From Sisyra terminalis (Eukaryota; Arthropoda; Insecta; Neuroptera; Sisyridae): a stretch of DNA of 64,000 nucleotides. Below the pieces are notes generated by a model, which made no database searches, was not told the origin of the DNA, and worked only from the letters and a program-made list of their open reading frames with translations. The position numbers and the translations under genes were made by a program. The stretch covers positions 2,480,001 through 2,544,000 of the forward strand of contig OY292278.1 in NCBI GenBank assembly GCA_958496175.1. The letters run 5' to 3'. Positions 22,227 to 34,127 of this stretch are shown piece after piece (position 1 is the stretch's first letter; each line of letters opens with the position of its first letter).

Positions 22227-23390
22227 TATTAAAGGGGCCTTATTTCAGACGGAAAATGTCATATCCATTTACGGCTCTAAAACTTCCCGGATTAAATTCC
22301 CGGCAAAGTATCCCGATACATTAATGTTTATTTTTTTGAGAACTTGGAGAAAGATTCAAACATTAATATTCAATCAGACTATAGCAAAAAAAAACCATCC
22401 CTTATATCCGGTTTTTCCCAATTTAAATTGGCCTTGTTTTAGCTTTGAAATGGAATTGTGGACGTCCTGTTACCCACTGGAAGAAAATTTCTTCCGATTG
22501 TAATTCAATAAAACGTCCCTTATCTTAATTTCTTGGGAAAACTAGGCCTTATTTTGAAAAATCGGCCATTAAACTGGCCTTATTTCAGACGGAAAATGGC
22601 ACATCAATTTACGGCTCTAAAACTTCCCGCTTTAAATTCCCGGCAAACTATTTCAAAAATAAATGTTTCTTTTTTTGAGAACGTGGAGAAAGTTTCAAAC
22701 ATTAATATTCAATCAGACTATAGCAAAAAAAAAACCATCCCTTATATCCGGTTTTTCCCAATTTAAATTGGCCTTGTTTTAGCTTTGAAATGGAATTGTG
22801 GACGTCCTGTTACCCACAGGAAGAAAATTTCTTCAAATTGTAATTCACTTAAACGTCCCTAATCTTAATTTCTTGAGAAAACTAGGCCTTATTTTGAAAA
22901 ATCGGCCATTAAAGTGGCCTTATTTCAGACGGAAAATGTCAAATCCATTTACGGCTCTAAAACTTCCCGGTTTAAATTCCTGGCAAACTATCCCGATACA
23001 TTAATGTTTCTTTTTTTGAGAACTTGGAGAAAGATTCAAACATTAATATTCAATCAGACTATAGCAAAAAAAAAACCATCCCTTATATCCGGTTTTTCCC
23101 AATTTAAATTGGCCTTGTTTTAGCTTTGAAATGGAATTGTGGACGTCCTGTTACCCACAGGAAGAAAATTTCTTCCGATTGTAATTCAATAAAACGTCCC
23201 TTATCTTAATTTCTTGAGAAAACTAGGCCTTATTTAGAACAATCGGCCATTAAAGTGGCCTTATTTCAGACGGAAAATGTCATATCCATTTACGGCTCTA
23301 AAACTTCCCGGATTAAATTCCCGGCAAAGTATCCCGATACATTAATGTTTATTTTTTTGAGAACGTGGAGAAAGATTCAAACATTAATAT
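21213..23390 (+). repeat. Third, partial copy of the 8,180-bp block material
   Basis: Matches about 16792-18970 at offset 4,421, including 'ggctattaaaggggcc', 'acccactggaag' and the 'tttcaaaaataaatg' monomer. The match ends where 'caatgagact' replaces 'caatcagact' near 23396. Together with the 1,021-bp duplication it looks like a chimera of two earlier exchange products. Confidence 0.8.
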
Positions 23391-24273
23391 TCAATGAGAC
23401 TATAGCAAAAAAAAACCATCCCTTATATCCGGTTTTTCCCAATTTAAATTGGCCTTGTTTTAGCTTTGAAATGGAATTGTGGACGTCCTGTTACCCACAG
23501 GAAGAAAATTTCTTCCGAATGTAATTCAATAAAACGTCCCTTATCTTAATTTCTTGGGAAAACTAGGCCTTATTTTGAAAAATCGGCCATTAAAGTGGCC
23601 TTATTTCAGACGGAAAATGTCATATCCATTTACGGCTCTAAAACTTCCCGGTTTAAATTCCCAGCAAACTATCCCGATAAATTAATGTTTCTTTTTTTGA
23701 GAACTTGGAGAAAGATTCAAACATTAATATTCAATCAGACTATAGCAAAAAAAACCATCCCTTATATCCGGTTTTTCCCAATTTAAATTGGGCTTGTTTT
23801 AGCTTTGAAATGGAATTGTGGACGTCCTGTTACCCACAGGAAGAAAATTTCTTCCGATTGTAATTCAATAAAACGTCCCTTATCTTAATTTCTTGGGAAA
23901 ACTAGGCCTTATTTTGAAAAATCGGCCATTAAACTGGCCTTATTTCAGACGGAAAATGGCACATCAATTTACGGCTCTAAAACTTCCCGCTTTAAATTCC
24001 CGGCAAACTATTTCAAAAATAAATGTTTCTTTTTTTGAGAACGTGGAGAAAGTTTCAAACATTAATATTCAATCAGACTATAGCAAAAAAAAAACCATCC
24101 CTTATATCCGGTATTTCCCAATTTAAATTGGCCTTGTTTTAGCTTTGAAATGGAATTGTGGACGTCCTGTTACCCACAGGAAGAAAATTTCTTCCGATTG
24201 TAATTCAATAAAACGTCCCTTATCTTAATTTCTTGAGAAAACTAGACCTTATTTTGAAAAATCGGCCATTAAA

Positions 24274-26992
24274 GTGGCCTTATTTCAGACGGAAAATGTC
24301 ATATCCATTTACGGCTCTAAAACTTCCCGGATTAAATTCCCGGCAAAGTATCCCGATACATTAATGTTTCTTTTTTTGAGAACGTGGAGAAAGATTCAAA
24401 CATTAATATTCAATCAGACTATAGCAAAAAAAAACCATCCCTTATATCCGGTTTTTCCCAATTTAAATTGGCCTTGTTTTATTTTTGAAATGGAATTGTG
24501 GACGTCCTGTTACCCACAGGAAGAAAATTTCTTCTGATTGTAATTCAATAAAACGTCCCTTATCTTAATTTCTTGAGACAACTAGGCCTTATTTAGAACA
24601 ATCGGCCATTAAAGTGGCCTTATTTCAGACGGAAAATGTCATATCCATTTACGGCTCTAAAACTTCTTGGTTTAAATTCCCTGCAAACTATCCCGATAAA
24701 TTAATGTTTCTTTTTTTGAGAACTTGGAGAAAGATTCAAACATTAATATTCAATCAGACTATAGCAAAAAAAAACCATCCCTTATATCCGGTTTTTCCCA
24801 ATTTAAATTGGCCTTGTTTTAGCTTTGAAATGGAATTGTGGACGTCCTGTTACCCACAGGAAGAAAATTTCTTCCGATTGTAATTCAATAAAACGTCCCT
24901 TATCTTAATTTCTTGAGAAAACTAGGCCTTATTTTGAAAAATAGGCCATTAAAGTGGCCTTATTTCAGACGGAAAATGTCATATCCATTTACGGCTCTAA
25001 AACTTCCCGGATTAAATTCCCGGCAAAGTATCCCGATACATTAATGTTTATTTTTTTAAGAACGTGGAGAAAGATTCAAACATTAATATTCAATCAGACT
25101 ATAGCAAAAAAAAACCATCCCTTATATCCGGTTTTTCCCAATTTAAATTGGCCTTGTTTTAGCTTTGAAATGGAATTGTGGACGTCCTGTTAACAACAGG
25201 AAGAAAATTTCTTCTGATTGTAATTCAATAAAACGTCCCTTATCTTAATTTCTTGAGACAACTAGGCCTTATTTAGAACAATCGGCCATTAAAGTGGCCT
25301 TATTTCAGACGGAAAATGTCATATCCATTTACGGCTCTAAAACTTCCCGGTTTAAATTCCCTGCAAACTATCCCGATAAATTAATGTTTCTTTTTTTGAG
25401 AACTTGGAGAAAGATTCAAACATTAATATTCAATTAGACTATAGCAAAAAAAAACTATCCCTTATATCCGGTTTTTCCCAATTTAAATTGGCCTTGTTTT
25501 AGCTTTGAAATGGAATTGTGGACGTCCTGTTACCCACAGGAAGAAAATTTCTTCCGTTTGTAATTCAATAAAACGTCCCTTATCTTAATTTCTTGGGAAA
25601 ACTAGGCCTTATTTTGAAAAATCGGCCATTAAACTGGCCTTATTTCAGACGGAAAATGTCATATCCATTTACGGCTCTAAAACTTCCCGGTTTAAATTCC
25701 CAGCAAACTATCCCGATACATTAATGTTTCTTTTTTAGAGAACTTGGAGAAAGATTCAAACATTAATATTCAATCAGACTATAGCAAAAAAAAACCATCC
25801 CTTATATCCGGTTTTTCCCAATTTAAATTGGCCTTGTTTTAGCTTTGAAATGGAATTGTGGACGTCCTGTTACCCACAGGAAGAAAATTTCTTCCGATTG
25901 TAATTCAATAAAACGTCCCTTATCTTAATTTCTTGAGAAAACTAAGCCTTATTTTGAAAAATCGGCCATTAAAGTGGCCTTATTTCAGACGGAAAATGTC
26001 ATATCCATTTACGGCTCTAAAACTTCCCGGATTAAATTCCCGGCAAAGTATCCCGATACATTAATGTTTCTTTTTTTGAGAACTTGGAGAAAGATTCAAA
26101 CATTAATATTCAATCAGACTATAGCAAAAAAAAACCATCCCTTATATCCGGTTTTTCCCAATTTAAATTGGCCTTGTTTTAGCTTTGAAATGGAATTGTG
26201 GACGTCCTGTTACCCACAGGAAGAAAATTTCATCCGATTGTAATTCAATAAAACGTCCCTTATCTTAATTTCTTGGGAAAACTAGGCCTTATTTTGAAAA
26301 ATCGGCCATTAAAGTGGCCTTATTTCAGACGGAAAATGTCATATCCATTTACGGCTCTAAAACTTCCCGGTTTAAATTCCCAGCAAACTATCCCGATAAA
26401 TTAATGTTTCTTTTTTTGAGAACTTGGAGAAAGATTCAAACATTAATATTCAATCAGACTATAGCAAAAAAAACCATCCCTTATATCCGGTTTTTCCCAA
26501 TTTAAATTGGCCTTGTTTTAGCTTTGAAATGGAATTGTGGACGTCCTGTTACCCACAGGAAGAAAATTTCTTCCGATTGTAATTCAATAAAACGTCCCTT
26601 ATCTTAATTTCTTGGGAAAACTAGGCCTTATTTTGAAAAATCGGCCATTTAACTGGCCTTATTTCAGACGGAAAATGGCACATCAATTTACGGCTCTAAA
26701 ACTTCCCGCTTTAAATTCCCGGCAAACTATTTCAAAAATAAATGTTTCTTTTTTTGAGAACGTGGAGAAAGTTTCAAACATTAATATTCAATCAGACTAT
26801 GGAAAAAAAAAAACCATCCCTTATATCCGGTTTTTCCCAATTTAAATTGGCCTTGTTTTAGCTTTGAAATGGAATTGTGGACGTCCTGTTACCCACAGGA
26901 AGAAAATTTCTTCCGATTGTAATTCAATAAAACGTCCCTTATCATAATTTCTTGAGAAAACTAGGCCTTATTTAGAACAATCGGCCATTAAA
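24274..26992 (+). repeat. Higher-order cassette P, instance 1
   Basis: Eight monomers in the order: 'cttctg' end; 'gacaac' plus 'ttagaac'; 'tttattttttt'; 'caattagac' plus 'aactatccc'; 'aaactggcc' plus 'ttttttagag'; 'catccg' end; 8-A tract; X with 'ggaaaa'. The same ordered set recurs near 34128, 40589, 48734 and 59617. This instance is less clean, with 'agacctt' at 24245 and 'ttaacaacagg' at 25191. Confidence 0.75.
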
Positions 26993-28349
26993 GTGGCCTT
27001 ATTTCAGACGGAAAATGTCATATCCATTTACGGCTCTAAAACTTCCCGGTTTAAATTCCCAGCAAACTATCCCGATAAATTAATGTTTCTTTTTTTGAGA
27101 ACTTGGAGAAAGATTCAAACATTAATATTCAATCAGACTATAGCAAAAAAAACCATCCCTTATATCCGGTTTTTCCCAATTTAAATTGGCCTTGTTTTAG
27201 CTTTGAAATGGAATTGTGGACGTCCTGTTACCCACAGGAAGAAAATTTCTTCCGATTGTAATTCAATAAAACGTCCCTTATCTTAATTTCTTGGGAAAAC
27301 TAGGCCTTATTTTGAAAAATCGGCCATTTAACTGGCCTTATTTCAGACGGAAAATGGCACATCAATTTACGGCTCTAAAACTTCCCGCTTTAAATTCCCG
27401 GCAAACTATCCCGATAAATTAATGTTTCTTTTTTTGAGAACTTGGAGAAAGATTCAAACATTAATATTCAATCAGACTATAGCAAAAAAAAACCATCCCT
27501 TATATCCGGTTTTTCCCAATTTAAATTGGCCTTGTTTTAGCTTTGAAATGGAATTGTGGACGTCCTGTTACCCACAGGAAGAAAATTTCATCCGATTGTA
27601 ATTCAATAAAACGTCCCTTATCTTAATTTCTTGGGAAAACTAGGCCTTATTTTGAAAAATCGGCCATTAAAGTGGCCTTATTTCAGACAGAAAATGTCAT
27701 ATCCATTTACGGCTCTAAAACTTCCCGGTTTAAATTCCCAGCAAACTATCCCGATAAATTAATGTTTCTTTTTTTGAGAACTTGGAGAAAGATTCAAACA
27801 TTAATATTCAATCAGACTATAGCAAAAAAAACCATCCCTTATATCCGGTTTTTCCCAATTTAAATTGGCCTTGTTTTAGCTTTGAAATGGAATTGTGGAC
27901 GTCCTGTTACCCACAGGAAGAAAATTTCTTCCGATTGTAATTCAATAAAACGTCCCTTATCTTAATTTCTTGGGAAAACTAGGCCTTATTTTGAAAAATC
28001 GGCCATTTAACTGGCCTTATTTCAGACGGAAAATGGCACATCAATTTACGGCTCTAAAACTTCCCGCTTTAAATTCCCGGCAAACTATTTCAAAAATAAA
28101 TGTTTCTTTTTTTGAGAACGTGGAGAAAGTTTCAAACATTAATATTCAATCAGACTATAGCAAAAAAAAACCATCCCTTATATCCGGTTTTTCCCAATTT
28201 AAATTGGCCTTGTTTTAGCTTTGAAATGGAATTGTGGACGTCCTGTTACCCACAGGAAGAAAATTTCTTCCGATTGTAATTCAATAAAACGTCCCTTATC
28301 TTAATTTCTTGAGAAAACTAGGCCTTATTTTGAAAAATCGGCCATTAAA
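26314..28349 (+). repeat. Two-monomer (679-bp) higher-order unit, three copies
   Basis: An 8-A monomer and an X monomer alternate at 26314/26653, 26993/27333 and 27672/28011, a period of 679 bp. The middle X monomer is a chimera (see its own entry). The first of the three is also the end of cassette P instance 1, suggesting that this pair was amplified from the cassette's end. Confidence 0.8.
27333..27671 (+). repeat. Chimeric X/standard monomer
   Basis: The left part is X type ('ggcacatcaattt', 'cttcccgcttt') but from about 27407 it becomes standard ('actatcccgataaattaatg', 'ttggagaaagattc', 9-A tract, 'catccg'). The switch falls inside the 13-bp CCCG triad. It is the clearest single-monomer recombination or conversion product in the window. 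Confidence 0.8.
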
Positions 28350-30389
28350 GTGGCCTTATTTCAGACGGAAAATGTCATATCCATTTACGGCTCTAAAACT
28401 TCCCGGATTAAATTCCCGGCAAAGTATCCCGATACATTAATGTTTATTTTTTTGAGAACGTGGAGAAAGATTCAAACATTAATATTCAATCAGACTATAG
28501 CAAAAAAAAACCATCCCTTATATCCGGTTTTTCCCAATTTAAATTGGCCTTGTTTTAGCTTTGAAATGGAATTGTGGACGTCCTGTTACCCACAGGAAGA
28601 AAATTTCTTCCGATTGTAATTCAATAAAACGTCCCTTATCTTAATTTCTTGAGAAAACTAAGCCTTATTTTGAAAAATCGGCCATTAAAGTGGCCTTATT
28701 TCAGACGGAAAATGTCATATCCATTTACGGCTCTAAAACTTCCCGGATTAAATTCCCGGCAAAGTATCCCGATACATTAATGTTTCTTTTTTTGAGAACT
28801 TGGAGAAAGATTCAAACATTAATATTCAATCAGACTATAGCAAAAAAAAACCATCCCTTATATCCGGTTATTCCCAATTTAAATTGGCCTTGTTTTAGTT
28901 TTGAAATGGAATTGTGGACGTCCTGTTACCCACAGGAAGAAAATTTCTTCCGATTGTAATTCAATAAAACGTCCCTTATCTTAATTTCTTGAGAAAACTA
29001 GGCCTTATTTTGAAAAATCGGCCATTAAAGTGGCCTTATTTCAGACGGAAAATGTCATATCAATTTACGGCTCTAAAACTTCCCGGATTAAATTCCCGGC
29101 AAACTATCCCGATAAATTAATGTTTCTTTTTTTGAGAACTTGGAGAAAGATTCAAACATTAATATTCAATCAGACTATAGCAAAAAAAAACCATCCCTTA
29201 TATCCGGTTATTCCCAATTTAAATTGGCCTTGTTTTAGCTTTGAAATGGAATTGTGGACGTCCTGTTACCCACAGGAAGAAAATTTCTTCCGATTGTAAT
29301 TCAATAAAACGTCCCTTATCTTAATTTCTTGAGAAAACTAGGCCTTATTTTGAAAAATCGGCCATTAAAGTGGCCTTATTTCAGACGGAAAATGTCATAT
29401 CCATTTACGGCTCTAAAACTTCCCGGATTAAATTCCCGGCAAAGTATCCCGATACATTAATGTTTATTTTTTTGAGAACTTGGAGAAAGATTCAAACATT
29501 AATATTCAATCAGACTATAGCAAAAAAAAACCATCCCTTATATCCGGTTTTTCCCAATTTAAATTGGCCTTGTTTTAGCTTTGAAATGGAATTGTGGACG
29601 TCCTGTTACCCACAGGAAGAAAATTTCTTCTGATTGTAATTCAATAAAACGTCCCTTATCTTAATTTCTTGAGAAAACTAGGCCTTATTTAGAACAATCG
29701 GCCATTAAAGTGGCCTTATTTCAGACGGAAAATGTCATATCCATTTACGGCTCTAAAACTTCCCGGTTTAAATTCCCTGCAAACTATCCCGATAAATTAA
29801 TGTTTCTTTTTTTGAGAACTTGGAGAAAGATTCAAACATTAATATTCAATCAGACTATAGCAAAAAAAAACCATCCCTTATATCCGGTTTTTCCCAATTT
29901 AAATTGGCCTTGTTTTAGCTTTGAAATGGAATTGTGGACGTCCTGTTACCCACAGGAAGAAAATTTCTTCCGATTGTAATTCAATAAAACGTCCCTTATC
30001 TTAATTTCTTGAGAAAACTAGGCCTTATTTTGAAAAATCGGCCATTAAAGTGGCCTTATTTCAGACGGAAAATGTCATATCCATTTACGGCTCTAAAACT
30101 TCCCGGATTAAATTCCCGGCAAAGTATCCCGATACATTAATGTTTATTTTTTTGAGAACGTGGAGAAAGATTCAAACATTAATATTCAATCAGACTATAG
30201 CAAAAAAAAACCATCCCTTATATCCGGTTTTTCCCAATTTAAATTGGACTTGTTTTAGCTTTGAAATGGAATTGTGGACGTCCTGTTACCCACAGGAAGA
30301 AAATTTCTTCCGATTGTAATTCAATAAAACGTCCCTTATCTTAATTTCTTGAGAAAACTAAGCCTTATTTTGAAAAATCGGCCATTAAA

Positions 30390-32088
30390 GTGGCCTTATT
30401 TCAGACGGAAAATGTCATATCCATTTACGGCTCTAAAACTTCCCGGATTAAATTCCCGGCAAAGTATCCCGATACATTAATGTTTCTTTTTTTGAGAACT
30501 TGGAGAAAGATTCAAACATTAATATTCAATCAGACTATAGCAAAAAAAAACCATCCCTTATATCCGGTTATTCCCAATTTAAATTGGCCTTGTTTTAGTT
30601 TTGAAATGGAATTGTGGACGTCCTGTTACCCACAGGAAGAAAATTTCTTCCGATTGTAATTCAATAAAACGTCCCTTATCTTAATTTCTTGAGAAAACTA
30701 GGCCTTATTTTGAAAAATCGGCCATTAAAGTGGCCTTATTTCAGACGGAAAATGTCATATCCATTTACGGCTCTAAAACTTCCCGGATTAAATTCCCGGC
30801 AAAGTATCCCGATACATTAATGTTTCTTTTTTTGAGAACTTGGAGAAAGATTCAAACATTAATATTCAATCAGACTATAGCAAAAAAAAACCATCCCTTA
30901 TATCCGGTTATTCCCAATTTAAATTGGCCTTGTTTTAGCTTTGAAATGGAATTGTGGACGTCCTGTTACCCACAGGAAGAAAATTTCTTCCGATTGTAAT
31001 TCAATAAAACGTCCCTTATCTTAATTTCTTGAGAAAACTAGGCCTTATTTTGAAAAATCGGCCATTAAAGTGGCCTTATTTCAGACGGAAAATGTCATAT
31101 CCATTTACGGCTCTAAAACTTCCCGGTTTAAATTCCCAGCGAACTATCCCGATACATTAATGTTTCTTTTTTAGAGAACTTGGAGAAAGATTCAAACATT
31201 AATATTCAATCAGACTATAGCAAAAAAAAACCATCCCTTATATCCGGTTTTTCCCAATTTAAATTGGCCTTGTTTTAGCTTTGAAATGGAATTGTGGACG
31301 TCCTGTTACCCACAGGAAGAAAATTTCTTCCGATTGTAATTCAATAAAACGTCCCTTATCTTAATTTCTTGAGAAAACTAAGCCTTATTTTAAAAAATCG
31401 GCCATTAAAGTGGCCTTATTTCAGACGGAAAATGTCATATCCATTTACGGCTCTAAAACTTCCCGGTTTAAATTCCCTGCAAACTATCCCGATAAATTAA
31501 TGTTTCTTTTTTTGAGAACTTGGAGAAAGATTCAAACATTAATATTCAATCAGACTATAGCAAAAAAAAACCATCCCTTATATCCGGTTTTTCCAAATTT
31601 AAATTGGCCTTGTTTTGGCTTTGAAATGGAATTGTGGACGTCCTGTTACCCACAGGAAGAAAATTTCATCCGATTGTAATTCAATAAAACGTCCCTTATC
31701 TTAATTTCTTGGGAAAACTAGGCCTTATTTTGAAATATCGGCCATTAAACTGGCCTTATTTCAGACGGAAAATGGCACATCAATTTACGGCTCTAAAACT
31801 TCCCGCTTTAAATTCCCGGCAAACTATTTCAAAAATAAATGTTTCTTTTTTTGAGAACGTGGAGAAAGTTTCAAACATTAATATTCAATCAGACTATAGC
31901 AAAAAAAAACCATCCCTTATATCCGGTTTTTCCCAATTTAAATTGGCCTTGTTTTAGCTTTGAAATGGAATTGTGGACGTCCTGTTACCCACAGGAAGAA
32001 AATTTCTTCCGATTGTAATTCAATAAAACGTCCCTTATCTTAATTTCTTGAGAAAACTAAGCCTTATTTTGAAAAATCGGCCATTAAA
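30390..32088 (+). repeat. Five-monomer (1,699-bp) higher-order unit, copy 1
   Basis: Order: two monomers with 'ggttattccc'; one with 'ttttttagag'; one with 'ttttaaaaaat' and 'catccg'; one X with 'gaaatatcgg'. The following 1,699 bp repeat the order. Private differences include 'agcgaactatc' at 31138 and 'ttccaaattt' at 31590 in this copy only. Confidence 0.85.
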
Positions 32089-33787
32089 GTGGCCTTATTT
32101 CAGACGGAAAATGTCATATCCATTTACGGCTCTAAAACTTCCCGGATTAAATTCCCGGCAAAGTATCCCGATACATTAATGTTTCTTTTTTTGAGAACTT
32201 GGAGAAAGATTCAAACATTAATATTCAATCAGACTATAGCAAAAAAAAACCATCCCTTATATCCGGTTATTCCCAATTTAAATTGGCCTTGTTTTAGCTT
32301 TGAAATGGAATTGTGGACGTCCTGTTACCCACAGGAAGAAAATTTCTTCCGATTGTAATTCAATATAACGTCCCTTATCTTAATTTCTTGAGAAAACTAG
32401 GCCTTATTTTGAAAAATCGGCCATTAAAGTGGCCTTATTTCAGACGGAAAATGTCATATCCATTTACGGCTCTAAAACTTCCCGGATTAAATTCCCGGCA
32501 AAGTATCCCGATACATTAATGTTTCTTTTTTTGAGAACTTGGAGAAAGATTCAAACATTAATATTCAATCAGACTATAGCAAAAAAAAACCATCCCTTAT
32601 ATCCGGTTATTCCCAATTTAAATTGGCCTTGTTTTAGCTTTGAAATGGAATTGTGGACGTCCTGTTACCCACAGGAAGAAAATTTCTTCCGATTGTAATT
32701 CAATAAAACGTCCCTTATCTTAATTTCTTGAGAAAACTAGGCCTTATTTTGAAAAATCGGCCATTAAAGTGGCCTTATTTCAGACGGAAAATGTCATATC
32801 CATTTACGGCTCTAAAACTTCCCGGTTTAAATTCCCAGCAAACTATCCCGATACATTAATGTTTCTTTTTTAGAGAACTTGGAGAAAGATTCAAACATTA
32901 ATATTCAATCAGACTATAGCCAAAAAAAACCATCCCTTATATCCGGTTTTTCCCAATTTAAATTGGCCTTGTTTTAGCTTTGAAATGGAATTGTGGACGT
33001 CCTGTTACCCACAGGAAGAAAATTTCTTCCGATTGTAATTCAATAAAACGTCCCTTATCTTAATTTCTTGAGAAAACTAAGCCTTATTTTAAAAAATCGG
33101 CCATTAAAGTGGCCTTATTTCAGACGGAAAATGTCATATCCATTTACGGCTCTAAAACTTCCCGGTTTAAATTCCCTGCAAACTATCCCGATAAATTAAT
33201 GTTTCTTTTTTTGAGAACTTGGAGAAAGATTCAAACATTAATATTCAATCAGACTATAGCAAAAAAAAACCATCCCTTATATCCGGTTTTTCCCAATTTA
33301 AATTGGCCTTGTTTTAGCTTTGAAATGGAATTGTGGACGTCCTGTTACCCACAGGAAGAAAATTTCATCCGATTGTAATTCAATAAAACGTCCCTTATCT
33401 TAACTTCTTGGGAAAACTAGGCCTTATTTTGAAATATCGGCCATTAAACTGGCCTTATTTCAGACGGAAAATGGCACATCAATTTACGGCTCTAAAACTT
33501 CCCGCTTTAAATTCCCGGCAAACTATTTCAAAAATAAATGTTTCTTTTTTTGAGAACGTGGAGAAAGTTTCAAACATTAATATTCAATCAGACTATAGCA
33601 AAAAAAAACCATCCCTTATATCCGGTTTTTCCCAATTTAAATTGGCCTTGTTTTAGCTTTGAAATGGAATTGTGGACGTCCTGTTACCCACAGGAAGAAA
33701 ATTTCTTCCGATTGTAATTCAATAAAACGTCCCTTATCTTAATTTCTTGAGAAAACTAGGCCTTATTTTGAAAAATCGGCCATTAAA
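32089..33787 (+). repeat. Five-monomer (1,699-bp) higher-order unit, copy 2
   Basis: Tandem copy of 30390-32088 with a few private changes ('caatataacg' at 32361, 'tagccaaaaaaaacc' at 32918, 'cttaacttcttgg' at 33400). The last three monomers recur at 47375-48393 with the same 'tagccaaaa' and 'cttaacttctt' changes, so that distant segment was copied from here or the reverse, offset 14,606. Confidence 0.85.
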
Positions 33788-34127
33788 GTGGCCTTATTTC
33801 AGACGGAAAATGTCATATCCATTTACGGCTCTAAAACTTCCCGGATTAAATTCCCGGCAAAGTATCCCGATACATTAATGTTTCTTTTTTTGAGAACGTG
33901 GAGAAAGATTCAAACATTAATATTCAATCAGACTATAGCAAAAAAAAACCATCCCTTATATCCGGTTTTTCCCAATTTAAATTGGCCTTGTTTTAGCTTT
34001 GAAATGGAATTGTGGACGTCCTGTTACCCACAGGAAGAAAATTTCTTCCGATTGTAATTCAATAAAACGTCCCTTATCTTAATTTCTTGAGAAAACTAGG
34101 CCTTATTTAGAACAATCGGCCATTAAA

